The notes under the pieces are model-generated. The model searched no databases and had not been told where the DNA came from. It was given only the letters and a program-made list of their open reading frames with translations. DNA of 64,000 nucleotides from AC-56 sp963702195 (GTDB taxonomy: Bacteria > Actinomycetota > Thermoleophilia > Solirubrobacterales > 70-9): positions 1,674,001 through 1,738,000 of the forward strand of contig OY969725.1 in the NCBI GenBank assembly GCA_963702195.1, written 5' to 3'. A program made the translations under genes and the position numbers. Of this stretch, positions 16,876 through 25,050 are shown in pieces. Within the stretch, counting starts at the first letter, position 1. Each line of letters starts with the position of its first letter.

Positions 16876-17223
16876 GTGAGCACCCGTGCAGCGATACCGG
16901 TTGTTGCCGCGGCCGCGTTCCTCGCCGGATTCGGAATCGCCGCGTTGACCGGCGTCCGCGCGATCGGGGGCCTTGTGCTCGTGGCCGGCGGCGCCTGGTG
17001 CGCGCGGGCGGCTTTCCGCCTAGCAGGCGGGCCGGCAACCGTCGCCCTCGTGGTGATCGCGTTGGCGCTGTTCGTAGCCTCGCACCCGCTGGGCCACCTG
17101 ATCGGTGCGTGGCCGGCCGTGGTCGTGAGCGCCGCGCTCGTCGCCGGGGTGGCCGCGGCAATCCTGGCTCGTGCCCAGAGTGGGGAGGGGGAGGGTATTG
17201 AGGGCCGGCTCCGACCCGAGTAG
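16876..17223 (+). CDS. Small integral membrane protein, unknown function
   Basis: The GTG at 16876 gives 115 residues beginning VSTRAAIPVV. Three to four hydrophobic segments are visible (PVVAAAAFLAGFGIAALTGV, IGGLVLVAGGAW, ATVALVVIALALFVAS, AVVVSAALVAGVAAAIL), with a short acidic cytoplasmic or external tail. I do not recognise the family. A TTG at 16825 could extend it by 17 residues. The stop is ten bases before the alpha/beta hydrolase start, so they may be cotranscribed. Confidence 0.6.
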   Translation: MSTRAAIPVVAAAAFLAGFGIAALTGVRAIGGLVLVAGGAWCARAAFRLAGGPATVALVVIALALFVASHPLGHLIGAWPAVVVSAALVAGVAAAILARAQSGEGEGIEGRLRPE

Positions 17224-17232
17224 GGTGGATGT

Positions 17233-17991
17233 GTGGTGCCGACGCTGACGGCAGGCAAGCCTCCGGCAGCTCCGCTGCGCGGCGAGCTGCGTTACGGGCT
17301 CGAGCTCGCCCGGCTGCTCGCCGACCGCGTCTTCCTGCGCATGGCTCGCACGACGGCTGATCCCCCGGTGCTCCTCGTGCCCGGATTCATGGCGGGGGAC
17401 CAATCGCTTGGCGTGCTTGCCGGCTGGCTTCGCAGGCGAGGATCGTCCACCGAGCGCGCGGGAATCCTGTTCAACGCCGACTGCGCGGAGCGCACCGTCG
17501 GTGGGATCGAGGCCCGCCTCCACCGATTCGCGGCGAAGGCGGGCGGCCCGGTCGTCCTCATCGGCCAAAGCAGGGGAGGGGAGCTGGCGCGGGTCGTCGC
17601 GCTCCGGAACCCCGAGTTGGTCAGCTCGCTCGTGATGCTCGGCTCGCCGGTCCTCGACCCGCTGAGCGTCGGCCCGCTGGTGCTGGGTGCCGTGCGGTCG
17701 GTGGCCAGGCTCGGCGACCTCGGGCTCCCCCGGGTGTTCTCGAGCGAGTGCGGGCGGGGTGCGTGCTGCGCCCGGTTTCGCGAGGACCTCCTGGCGCCGC
17801 TGCCGGCGACGGTGCGCGCCGTGTCCATCTACTCCCGCTCGGACGGGATCGTCGCCTGGGAGGCATGTCTCGACCCGTTCGCCGAGCAGGTCGAGGTGGA
17901 GTCGAGCCACGCGGGCATGTCGGTCAATGCGCGGGTCTACCGGGTCCTCGCCGAGGTGCTCGACGAGAAGGGCGATCGATGGACTGGATGA
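17233..17991 (+). CDS. Alpha/beta-hydrolase fold protein
   Basis: The 252-residue protein has VLLVPGFMAGD near the oxyanion strand, the nucleophile elbow GQSRGG (Ser at about residue 112) and late Asp and His candidates (YSRSDGIVAWE, ESSHAGM), forming a plausible triad. It overlaps the following WS/DGAT gene by 13 bases, so a lipase or esterase role linked to neutral-lipid metabolism is a reasonable inference. Substrate unknown. Confidence 0.82.
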   Translation: MVPTLTAGKPPAAPLRGELRYGLELARLLADRVFLRMARTTADPPVLLVPGFMAGDQSLGVLAGWLRRRGSSTERAGILFNADCAERTVGGIEARLHRFAAKAGGPVVLIGQSRGGELARVVALRNPELVSSLVMLGSPVLDPLSVGPLVLGAVRSVARLGDLGLPRVFSSECGRGACCARFREDLLAPLPATVRAVSIYSRSDGIVAWEACLDPFAEQVEVESSHAGMSVNARVYRVLAEVLDEKGDRWTG

Positions 17992-19406
17992 GCCCCATGG
18001 ACGCCTCGTTCCTCCACATCGAGGGACCGATGAACCCGATGCACATCGGCGGCGTCAGCATCTTCGAGGGGCCGGCGCCCCCGTTCTCCGACCTCGAGCA
18101 GATGGTCGACCGCAAGCTCGGGCTGGTTCCCCGATACCGGCAGAAGGTCCGATTCATTCCCCTTGGGCTCGGCCGCCCGGTGTGGGTGGACGATCCACAC
18201 TTCAACCTGTCGTACCACCTGCGCCACAGCGCGCTGCCGCCACCGGGCAGCGACGAGCAGCTGCGGCGGACGGCCGCCCGGATCTTCGCCCAGCGCCTCG
18301 ACCGCGGCAAGCCGCTCTGGGAGATCTGGATGCTCGAGGGGCTCGCCCAGAATCGCTGGGCGTTGCTCTCGAAGGTGCATCACTGCATGGTCGACGGGGT
18401 GTCCGCCACCGACTTGATGTCGGTCATGTTCGGGGACGACGAGGCGCCGGAGGCAGGGGCATGGGAGCCGGATCCGGAGCCGAGCGGACCCGAGCTGCTC
18501 GCCCGCACGGTCACCCACCGGACGCTCGACCCCTCGGAGCAGCTGCGCACCGTACGCGCGGCGGCGCGCGCGCCGCGCGAGTCCCTGGTCCAGGCCGGTG
18601 AGCTCCTGCGTGGCATGGCCTCGAGCGCGCGGATCCTGCGCCCGCTCGGGGGGTCGTCGCTGGTCGGGCCCGTCGGACCGCATCGCACCTGGAGCTGGGC
18701 GCACGTGCGACTGAGCGACGTCAAGGCCGTGCGGGTGTCGCTCGGAGGAACGGTCAACGACGTCCTCTTGGCGATTGTCTCCGGCGGGCTGCGCGACCTG
18801 CTGGAGGCGCGCGGCGAGAGCGTTGCCGACCGGACGGTCCGCTCCCTCGTGCCCGTCTCCGTCCGCCGCCCGGGCGAGCGCGGCGTCTACAACAATCGCG
18901 TCTCGGCGATGTTCGCCGAGCTCCCGGTGGGGATCGACGACCCAGCCGCGCGCCTCGACGCCCTCCGCTCCCAGATGGATGGTCTCAAGCAGTCGAAGCA
19001 GGCGGTCGCGGGAGACGTGCTCACCTCGCTGTCAGGCTTTGCCCCTCCGATGCTGCTCGCGCTCGGCGCCCGCCTCGCCGCACGGTCGCCCTCCCTCGGG
19101 TTGCAGACCGGCGTCACCAACGTCCCCGGGCCGCAGCAGCCCCTCTACACGCTCGGCCGGAGGCTGCTCGAGTCGTTCCCGTTCGTCCCGGTGATCGGCC
19201 ACGTACGCATCTCGATCGCGATCTTCTCCTACGACGGCGGCCTCTACATCGGGGTCACCGGCGACTACGACAGCTCCAACGACATCGACACCCTCACCGC
19301 CGGTCTGGAGCGCTCGATGGCGGAGCTGACGGCGCTCGTCCCCGAGCCCGAGCGCGCGCGGCCCAGCCCCCGTCCGGCGACCGAGCCGGCTCCCTCAGAC
19401 CGCTGA
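17979..19406 (+). CDS. Wax ester synthase/diacylglycerol acyltransferase (WS/DGAT)
   Basis: The 475-residue protein starts MDWMSPMDASFLHIEGP, the typical N-terminus. The acyl-CoA condensation motif HHCMVDG lies at about residues 134-140, and the later landmarks GTVNDVLLAIVSGGLR, LVPVSVR and GVTNVPGPQQPLY are all present. These enzymes make triacylglycerol or wax esters at the membrane, storing carbon. It overlaps the upstream hydrolase and its 3' end overlaps the convergent SnoaL-like gene by 12 bases. A second WS/DGAT is at 42368-43864. Confidence 0.93.
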   Translation: MDWMSPMDASFLHIEGPMNPMHIGGVSIFEGPAPPFSDLEQMVDRKLGLVPRYRQKVRFIPLGLGRPVWVDDPHFNLSYHLRHSALPPPGSDEQLRRTAARIFAQRLDRGKPLWEIWMLEGLAQNRWALLSKVHHCMVDGVSATDLMSVMFGDDEAPEAGAWEPDPEPSGPELLARTVTHRTLDPSEQLRTVRAAARAPRESLVQAGELLRGMASSARILRPLGGSSLVGPVGPHRTWSWAHVRLSDVKAVRVSLGGTVNDVLLAIVSGGLRDLLEARGESVADRTVRSLVPVSVRRPGERGVYNNRVSAMFAELPVGIDDPAARLDALRSQMDGLKQSKQAVAGDVLTSLSGFAPPMLLALGARLAARSPSLGLQTGVTNVPGPQQPLYTLGRRLLESFPFVPVIGHVRISIAIFSYDGGLYIGVTGDYDSSNDIDTLTAGLERSMAELTALVPEPERARPSPRPATEPAPSDR

Positions 19407-19802
19407 CGCGCTCGTCGCCTCGGCGACCGCCGCTTCTCGGTCGGGGTAGGTGACCAGCCGGATCGCCTTGCCGTCCCGGCCAAGCCAGACCTGCACGAGC
19501 TCATACGCGACCGGCTCGCCGCTCGCCCTGAGCCGTCCGTGCAGCCGCACCGGCACGATCACACGGTCGCCGGCCTCGATGAACTCGTGTGGATCCGCGC
19601 CGAGGCGCTCGATCTGCTCGTCGAAGAAGCGAAAGACCTGGCGGACTCCGTCGTGACCCCGGAACACGCGAGGAGTGTGGGTGAACGCGGCCGACATGTG
19701 CCATTCGATCGCGGGATCGAGGAACTCGAGGATCGCCTCGACGCCGCCCGTCTCGAACGCCCTGTATCCACGCCGAACGATCTCGATATTGTCGATCGCC
19801 AT
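19395..19802 (-). CDS. SnoaL/NTF2-like domain protein
   Basis: The 135-residue single-domain protein fits the ketosteroid-isomerase/SnoaL fold: IEIVRRGYRAFETGGVEAIL, then FLDPAIEWHM, FRGHDGVRQVFRFF and a C-terminal beta-sheet with VWLGRDGKAIRLVTYPDR. The fold is used for many small-molecule lyases, isomerases and stress proteins, so no substrate can be assigned. It is convergent and overlapping with the WS/DGAT gene. Confidence 0.8.
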   Translation of the reverse strand: MAIDNIEIVRRGYRAFETGGVEAILEFLDPAIEWHMSAAFTHTPRVFRGHDGVRQVFRFFDEQIERLGADPHEFIEAGDRVIVPVRLHGRLRASGEPVAYELVQVWLGRDGKAIRLVTYPDREAAVAEATSASAV

Positions 19803-19890
19803 CGAGGCCAGTATGCCCTCCTGGGGTCCCTTCGAACGCGGTTCGTGAGCCTCTTAACGTGCGCTTAGGACGGGGCTCCACGATCCGACC

Positions 19891-20043
19891 ATGCGTGTCT
19901 TTGTCGTGCTCGCCGCTGCCGCCGCGGTGGCTGCGATGTGTTTCTTCTTGATCAGCGACTTTCTCGGCGCCGGCGCCGCGGTCGTGCTCACCGTGCCCGC
20001 GGTCCTCTTCACGGTTTTCGCGCTGGGCGTGGGCCTTCGCTAG
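19891..20043 (+). CDS. Very small two-helix membrane protein
   Basis: A 50-residue open frame begins MRVFVVLAAAAAVAAM and contains two hydrophobic stretches joined by a short FLISDFLGAG turn, ending GVGLR. Codon third positions are G/C-rich as in neighbours. I see no recognisable family. It is too short to be certain, but composition and isolation between convergent or divergent genes favour a real small membrane protein. Confidence 0.45.
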   Translation: MRVFVVLAAAAAVAAMCFFLISDFLGAGAAVVLTVPAVLFTVFALGVGLR

Positions 20044-20154
20044 CCGCTGACTCCCCTGATCGACGGATCGGCCGCTGGTTCGATCGGAGGGCCTAACTTC
20101 AGTCGATCGGAGGATGGCGAGCACCCGGTGCGACCTGTGAGTATTGGTAGTCCG

Positions 20155-20532
20155 ATGACTGACGCCGAGACTGTGCTGATCGCGGACGACGACGCCGACA
20201 TCCTCGAGCTGCTCCACACGGTGCTCGAGCGGGCGGGGTACGGTCCGATCGCCGCGGCGGACGGTGAGGAGGCCCTTCGGCTCGCCCGCGAGCGGCTGCC
20301 GCGGGCCTGCATCCTCGACGTCGTGATGCCGCGGCTGGGGGGTCTGGACGTGCTGCGCGCGCTGCGAAGCGATGCGACGACCGCCCACATCCCGGTGCTC
20401 ATGCTGTCTGCCTCGGTTCAGAACCCCGACGTCGAAGCGGCGCTGAAGGCCGGGGCCAACGACTACCTGACGAAGCCCTTCAGCTACACCGAGCTGCTCG
20501 CCAGGCTCACTCAGGTGCTGGACCGAAGCTGA
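20155..20532 (+). CDS. Single-domain response regulator (CheY-like receiver)
   Basis: The 125-residue receiver starts at ATG 20155; the frame is open upstream to a GTG at 20128. It has the acidic pair in LIADDDADILE, the phosphoacceptor D55 in CILDVVMP, the Thr/Ser position in LMLSAS and K in YLTKPFSY. There is no output domain, so it works by binding a partner or as a phosphate sink. No kinase is adjacent. Upstream are repeats of GATCGGAGG (20093-20116) whose meaning is unknown. Confidence 0.88.
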   Translation: MTDAETVLIADDDADILELLHTVLERAGYGPIAAADGEEALRLARERLPRACILDVVMPRLGGLDVLRALRSDATTAHIPVLMLSASVQNPDVEAALKAGANDYLTKPFSYTELLARLTQVLDRS

Positions 20533-20546
20533 CCGGGGCGCTTCGT

Positions 20547-20581
20547 CCGCTGCGCTACGCCTCCGCCGGTTGAGGCAGCGG
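20547..20581. terminator. Stem-loop between convergent genes
   Basis: CCGCTGC and GCAGCGG pair at the ends, and inner GCCTC/GAGGC arms can pair around an 8-base loop. The site lies between the ends of the receiver gene (20532) and the convergent phosphodiester-glycosidase gene (20605). There is no U tract. It is a likely bidirectional terminator. Confidence 0.45.
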
Positions 20582-20604
20582 GCAACTCGCCGCAAACGCG
20601 ATCC

Positions 20605-21786
20605 CTACTTGAACGGGACCGTCACGGGCCCGGGCTGGCGCCGGTAGACGGCGAAGAAGTCGCGGTCGTCGGGGATGAGATAGCGCGTGGCGGGCTGCAT
20701 CGGGTTCGACCCAACTTCCGTGGGGACGAGGCCATGGTGGTGCGTGTACGTGATCAACGTGTGCCATTCGGGATTGATGTCGAACTCCATCGCCCGAACC
20801 GCGCCGGCGCGCTTCAGGATCCGGGCGAGCGAGGTGACGGTCTGCTCGTCCGCCCCCGCGTAGATCAGGTTGCCGCGACGGTCGACGCCGACACCCGTGC
20901 GCCAGACGCGGACGGCGTTGCCGAGCGTGTAGCCCCACTCGGTGCTGTTGTTCAGCGCCGGGCTGAGCTTCCCGTTCCAGACGATCGGCGGCAGGCTCTG
21001 GCGGGACCACGCGACGTTCGATCCCACATTCGAGCCACCGCTCCACTTCTTGATCGCAATGCGTCCGTCCCGATAGCCGATGAGCGTCGCGTTGCCCTTC
21101 GCCAACGGCTCGTTCACCAGGCCGTTGTCGGTCGAGCCGTTGTTGACGTCCGAGTAGATGAAGCCGCTGTTGAAGGTCGCGAGCAACCGGTAGCGCTGGT
21201 CATTCGGGACCATCATCGGCCCCCGCACGGCGGCGCTCGGCGGCTCGTAGCGGCCCGGATAGAACGCGGTTGCGGTGCGCTTGTGATCGAACCAGGCTAC
21301 GTAGGCGACCATGCTCGGATAGTTGATCTGGGAGCGGAAGGTCGTGACCAGCACCGGCGGGCCGCCCTTGACCGGCGGGCCGGTCGGCTTCCAGACCCCC
21401 TCGCCGGGCAGCGGGTGCGAGAAGACGGGCTTGATCGGCCGCGGCCACGGAGTCGCCTTCTTGTCCTTCTTCGCGGTCGCGGCGGTCGCGGTCGTCGGCA
21501 GGCTCTTCAGCTGAGGCCCACCCTTCTTTGGCGCGTTCCAGGTGTAGTAGACGTGCTCGACCGAGTCGACCATCTGGTTGCCGAACGGGAGGTCAGCTCT
21601 GATCCACTCGACGCTGCGGGCGCCGAAGGGCATGCTCGAAGGCCGCAGCATCCAGTGCGCGTACGAATAGATCAACGGCAGGAGGAGCAAGAGGAGGACC
21701 GCGAGCAGGAGTCGGCGGCGCAACCGCCGACTGCGGCGTACCGGGTCACTGGTGTTACGCCGCCGCAGACCGCCCATCCGAGGCAT
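20605..21786 (-). CDS. Membrane-anchored phosphodiester glycosidase (NAGPA/DUF2233-like)
   Basis: The 393-residue protein has a very basic N-terminus (RRSRRLRRRL) and one membrane segment (LLAVLLLLLLPLIYSYAH), so the rest lies outside the membrane. The C-terminal half matches the phosphodiester-glycosidase pattern: RYRLLATFNSGFIY, DGRIAIKKW, VWRTGVGVDRRGNLIYAGA and the ending EFDINPEWHTLITY. Family members cleave phosphodiester-linked sugars, here perhaps of the cell envelope. Its start overlaps the 3' end of the zinc-ribbon gene by 32 bases. Confidence 0.75.
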   Translation of the reverse strand: MPRMGGLRRRNTSDPVRRSRRLRRRLLLAVLLLLLLPLIYSYAHWMLRPSSMPFGARSVEWIRADLPFGNQMVDSVEHVYYTWNAPKKGGPQLKSLPTTATAATAKKDKKATPWPRPIKPVFSHPLPGEGVWKPTGPPVKGGPPVLVTTFRSQINYPSMVAYVAWFDHKRTATAFYPGRYEPPSAAVRGPMMVPNDQRYRLLATFNSGFIYSDVNNGSTDNGLVNEPLAKGNATLIGYRDGRIAIKKWSGGSNVGSNVAWSRQSLPPIVWNGKLSPALNNSTEWGYTLGNAVRVWRTGVGVDRRGNLIYAGADEQTVTSLARILKRAGAVRAMEFDINPEWHTLITYTHHHGLVPTEVGSNPMQPATRYLIPDDRDFFAVYRRQPGPVTVPFK

Positions 21787-21949
21787 CCCGAGCTCGTTCG
21801 AGAATGTCGCCCATCACCGTCAGGCGCGGGACATCGCGTCGGGTGACGCTCAGCTCTTGACTGCACTTCGTGCATTGCCATTTGTGGAGGGGGCCAGCGC
21901 CGCTTACCGCGTAGCGTCGGCCGCACGACGGGCACCACAGTAGATGCAT
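21755..21949 (-). CDS. Small zinc-ribbon protein
   Basis: The ATG at 21949 has an AGGAG ribosome-binding site six bases upstream and yields 64 residues starting MHLLWCPSCGRRYAV. Two CxxC pairs (CPSC and CTKC, 20 residues apart) should bind zinc. The rest is a short basic-hydrophobic helix. Function is unknown; such ribbons often bind RNA or act as partners. It overlaps the phosphodiester-glycosidase start and is probably cotranscribed with it. Confidence 0.65.
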   Translation of the reverse strand: MHLLWCPSCGRRYAVSGAGPLHKWQCTKCSQELSVTRRDVPRLTVMGDILERARDASDGRSAAA

Positions 21950-22282
21950 CTCGCGCTCCTTCCGGGAGCCAAACGGCTCCATGCTCCGGGCGGTCGGCGG
22001 GCTGTCCGCGGCCATCCTCGGCGCCATCGTCACTGCCCGACCTTGTCGGAGGATCAAGGCGCCACAAGGGTTTTCTTCGAGAGTCGCCGAGCTGAAGCAA
22101 GCAGCGGACACGCTCGGGTGCCTGGGACGCCTCAAAGCCGCGGTTAGAGTCTTCATCGACGCAGGGGGCGTCGAAGCCCGGGATCGTCTCCGTAGTTCAC
22201 CGCACCTATCGGCGCCGTTCCACGGATGACGGAGACGCGGGCTTTGGGAACCCTTGAGAGGCCCCTGTCAGGGTGAATTCGG
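21950..22282. other. Gene-free divergent region with an inverted repeat
   Basis: No convincing gene is visible in these 333 bases between the minus-strand zinc-ribbon gene and the plus-strand OmpR-type regulator. It contains an interrupted inverted repeat: AAGCCCG (22174-22180) and GTCTCCGT (22186-22193) pair with ACGGAGAC (22229-22236) and CGGGCTT (22238-22244) across a 35-base loop. This may be an mRNA structure or operator upstream of the regulator. It probably also holds promoters for both flanking genes. Confidence 0.4.
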
Positions 22283-23056
22283 ATGAAGGTCGCCGGAGGC
22301 GATCGCATGAGCCCGCTTAAGGAAGCCCAGCACACCGACACGAACGGAGTCGCGGCGCGTAGTGGACGAATTCTCTTCGTCGAAGACGAAGCTGCTATTT
22401 CGGAGCCGTTTTCGCGTGCTCTCGAGCGCGAAGGGTTCGAGGCGGTGGTTGCGTCGACCGGGGAGCGGGCTCTGGCTCTCGCCGACCAGTGGGAGCCTGA
22501 CCTCGTCCTTCTCGATCTGAACCTGCCGGACCGCGACGGCCGGGACGTGTGCCGGGAGATGCGCCGCGAGTCCGATGTCCCGATCGTCATGCTCACCGCC
22601 AGGGGAACGGAAACCGATCGGATCGTTGGCCTCGAGATGGGCGCCGACGACTACATCGTCAAGCCGTTCAGCTCCGCGGAGGTCATCTCGAGGATCCGGG
22701 CCGTCCTGCGACGCGCAGGTGCCATGCGAGCGAAACCCACGCTGATCCAACTTGGCGGCTTGCAGGTCGACGAGGGAGCACGGTCGGTGACGCTCGACGG
22801 CGAGCCGGTCGCGCTGACGCGCAAGGAGTTCGATCTCCTGCTCGAGCTGGCGCACCATTCCGGTGAGGTGGTCAAGCGCGAGGATCTGATGGCGCGTGTC
22901 TGGGACGTCAACTGGTTCGGCTCGACGAAGACGCTGGACGTTCACATCCGGTCGCTGCGCAAGAAGCTCGGCGAGGGTCGCTCGCATCGGCGATTCATCG
23001 ACACCGTTCGCGGCGTCGGCTTTCGCTTCTCCGCCACAGAGGAGGAAGGGCCGTAA
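22283..23056 (+). CDS. OmpR/PhoB-family response regulator
   Basis: The 257-residue protein has an N-terminal ~27-residue extension, a receiver domain (LFVEDEAAIS, phosphoacceptor D78 in VLLDLNLPD, IVKPFSS) and a winged-helix output domain (ALTRKEFDLLLELAHHSG, TKTLDVHIRSLRKKLGE, RFIDTVRGVGFRF). An alternative start is the ATG at 22307. It pairs with the histidine kinase that begins at its stop codon. The unit ends with a small anchored protein at 24456. Confidence 0.93.
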   Translation: MKVAGGDRMSPLKEAQHTDTNGVAARSGRILFVEDEAAISEPFSRALEREGFEAVVASTGERALALADQWEPDLVLLDLNLPDRDGRDVCREMRRESDVPIVMLTARGTETDRIVGLEMGADDYIVKPFSSAEVISRIRAVLRRAGAMRAKPTLIQLGGLQVDEGARSVTLDGEPVALTRKEFDLLLELAHHSGEVVKREDLMARVWDVNWFGSTKTLDVHIRSLRKKLGEGRSHRRFIDTVRGVGFRFSATEEEGP

Positions 23057-24459
23057 GCCTCAGAACCCGCCTCCTCCTGGGAGTCGCCTACGTGCTGCTC
23101 CTGGCCGTGGTCGCGCTGGGCATCCCGCTGGCGCTGAGCCTGCGTGACCGGGTTGATGCGGAGGTTCGCGACCAGGCTCGGAGTGAGGCGAACGTGGTCG
23201 CGAGCGCGGTCGCCACGTTGGGCGCCGGTGAACGGCAGACCCTCGATCGGTTGACCAAGGTCGCGTCCTACAGCGTCCGCGGGCGGGTGCTCATAGTCGG
23301 GCCTTCTGGGCGCGTCATCGCCGACAGCGCCGGCCAGCATGAGGTGGGGACGAGCTATGCGAGCCGGCCGGAGGTGAAGGCGGCATTGGGTGGGCAGGAC
23401 TACCAACAGACGCGCAACAGCCAGACGCTCGGGACGCCGATCCTGGCCACAGCGGTGCCCGTCTCGAGCGGCGGCCATACCGTCGGCGCCGTGCGCATCA
23501 CTCAGAGCGTGAGCGCCGTGACCAGCGCCGTGCGCACAGCAATCCTCGGCCTGGTCATCCTGGGCGCGGTCGTCCTCGCCCTGGCACTTGTCGCAGGCGC
23601 CCTGATTGCCCAGCAGATCGCACGCCCGATCCGACGACTCGACCGCGTGGCGCGCCGCGTGGCCGGTGGGGAGCTCGAGGCGCAGGCGCCGCTCGAGGGG
23701 AGCACCGAGCAACAATCCCTCGCGATCTCGTTCAACGACATGACCGCTCGCATGCGGAGGCTCCTCCACAGCCAGCAGGATTTCGTCGCCGACGCCTCCC
23801 ATCAGCTGCGCACCCCGCTGACCGGGCTACGTCTGCAGCTCGAGGAGCTCAGGCAGACCGCCGAGCCGGGCGATCCGAGTATCGCGCGCCTCGACGCAGG
23901 TCTTGCCGAAGTCGATCGGCTGTCGGAGATGGTCGATGAGCTCCTGATCCTGAGCAGGGCCGGGGAGCATGAGCAGCCTCCCGAGAGCGTCGACCTGGGG
24001 GAATCGGTCGACGCCCTGCTGGCGAGGTGGCGGAAGGCAGCGGCCGAGGCGGGCGTGCGCCTGGTGCAGAGCACCAACGGAGATGCGAAGAGCGTGTGGT
24101 GTGCCCCCGCGGACCTCGACCGGGCGCTCGATGCCCTGGTGGAGAACGCGATCAAGTACTCGCCTGCCGGCAGCGCGATCGAGGTCGTGCTCGGCCCGGG
24201 CCGCGTCGAGGTGCTCGACCGTGGGCCAGGCCTCGACCTGGCCGAGGAGGAGGCGGTCTTCGACCGCTTCTACCGTGGGAGGGCAGGACGCGAGGGAGCC
24301 GGCGGCACGGGTCTGGGCCTGCCGATCGCTCGCGAGCTGATCGAGCAGTGGAGCGGATCGGTGAGGCTCACCAACCGACCGGACGGCGGCGCACAGGCGG
24401 TCGTCTCCTTCGCGCCCGCCGAGTCCACGGCGACCAACGGCTACCGTCGAAGTCCATGA
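23053..24459 (+). CDS. Sensor histidine kinase (HAMP-HisKA-HATPase)
   Basis: About 468 residues. A first membrane segment (RLLLGVAYVLLLAVVALGIP) is followed by an extracytoplasmic sensor of ~110 residues, a second membrane segment (AILGLVILGAVVLALALVAG), HAMP, the H-box DFVADASHQLRTPL, an N-box LDALVENAIKYSPAG and G-boxes. Homologues begin (M)SLRTRLLLG, and here that residue is GTA at 23053, preceded by a perfectly spaced GGAGG. A single A-to-G change would give the GTGA stop/start overlap that is usual in this window while keeping the regulator's stop. The first conventional start is GTG 23092, inside the first membrane helix. The stop overlaps the next ATG. Confidence 0.88.
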   Translation, partial: VSLRTRLLLGVAYVLLLAVVALGIPLALSLRDRVDAEVRDQARSEANVVASAVATLGAGERQTLDRLTKVASYSVRGRVLIVGPSGRVIADSAGQHEVGTSYASRPEVKAALGGQDYQQTRNSQTLGTPILATAVPVSSGGHTVGAVRITQSVSAVTSAVRTAILGLVILGAVVLALALVAGALIAQQIARPIRRLDRVARRVAGGELEAQAPLEGSTEQQSLAISFNDMTARMRRLLHSQQDFVADASHQLRTPLTGLRLQLEELRQTAEPGDPSIARLDAGLAEVDRLSEMVDELLILSRAGEHEQPPESVDLGESVDALLARWRKAAAEAGVRLVQSTNGDAKSVWCAPADLDRALDALVENAIKYSPAGSAIEVVLGPGRVEVLDRGPGLDLAEEEAVFDRFYRGRAGREGAGGTGLGLPIARELIEQWSGSVRLTNRPDGGAQAVVSFAPAESTATNGYRRSP

Positions 24460-24803
24460 CCTCTCTCGGAAGCATCCGCTGGATCCTGCTGGCGCTCCTG
24501 GGCCTCGCGGTCGCCGCGGGTGTCTCGCTGGCGGCGAGCCAGCTGGTCAGCCAGCGCATCGGCCTGGCGGCCGAGCCCGTCTCCGCTGGCGGGGAGCTTG
24601 TACCCCCCAGCCACGAGTCTCGGCCCGGCTCTCACGGAGGAGGCGGGGGAGATGCCAGCGGCTCGACCTCGACCGGCACGACAACCGTCCCCGCCACTAC
24701 GTCAACGGTGCCCCCAACCGCGTCGTCATCGACACCCACACAGACGACGTCCCCGCCGTCGCCCACTCAGAGTGGCTCCGAGGGCGAGCCTCCCGACGAC
24801 TAG
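24456..24803 (+). CDS. Membrane-anchored protein with Ser/Thr/Pro-rich tail
   Basis: The 115-residue protein overlaps the kinase stop (ATGA) and is therefore part of the two-component operon. Residues 7-30 form one hydrophobic helix or signal anchor (IRWILLALLGLAVAAGVSLA). After about residue 45 the sequence is a low-complexity Ser/Thr/Pro/Gly tail ending in acidic residues. I do not recognise a domain. The layout resembles the tail proteins at 25051, 25595 and 26054, and it may be an extracytoplasmic partner of the kinase. Confidence 0.6.
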   Translation: MTSLGSIRWILLALLGLAVAAGVSLAASQLVSQRIGLAAEPVSAGGELVPPSHESRPGSHGGGGGDASGSTSTGTTTVPATTSTVPPTASSSTPTQTTSPPSPTQSGSEGEPPDD

Positions 24804-24869
24804 CGCGCGTTCCCCTGCCTCGCTGGAGGCGTGACGTTCGGGCGGCGAGGGGCGTGGGGTCAGCCGAAA

Positions 24870-24917
24870 GGTTTTGGCACCTGAGGTACGCCACAGCGTC
24901 CCTGAGATGCCAAAACC
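24870..24917. terminator. Long inverted repeat downstream of the two-component operon
   Basis: GGTTTTGGCA (24870-24879) pairs perfectly with TGCCAAAACC (24908-24917). The stem can continue through CCTGAGG/CCTGAGA with two mismatches, leaving a loop of about 14 bases. It sits 66 bases after the stop at 24803 and 134 bases before the GTG of the next operon. There is no U tract. It may be a terminator, or an operator or attenuator for the redox operon. A second short perfect repeat GGGGGTCCCCC follows at 24936-24946. Confidence 0.45.
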
Positions 24918-25050
24918 GTCGCTGGGGGCGAGGGAGGGGGTCCCCCTAGGCGTCCCCACGCAAGTTTTCCCTCGATTTAACCCTTGCCTGGGGAGCGCCT
25001 TTCGGTCGGTTTCGCACACTGGCGCGGACAACTGCCAGAGAGGAGACGTC

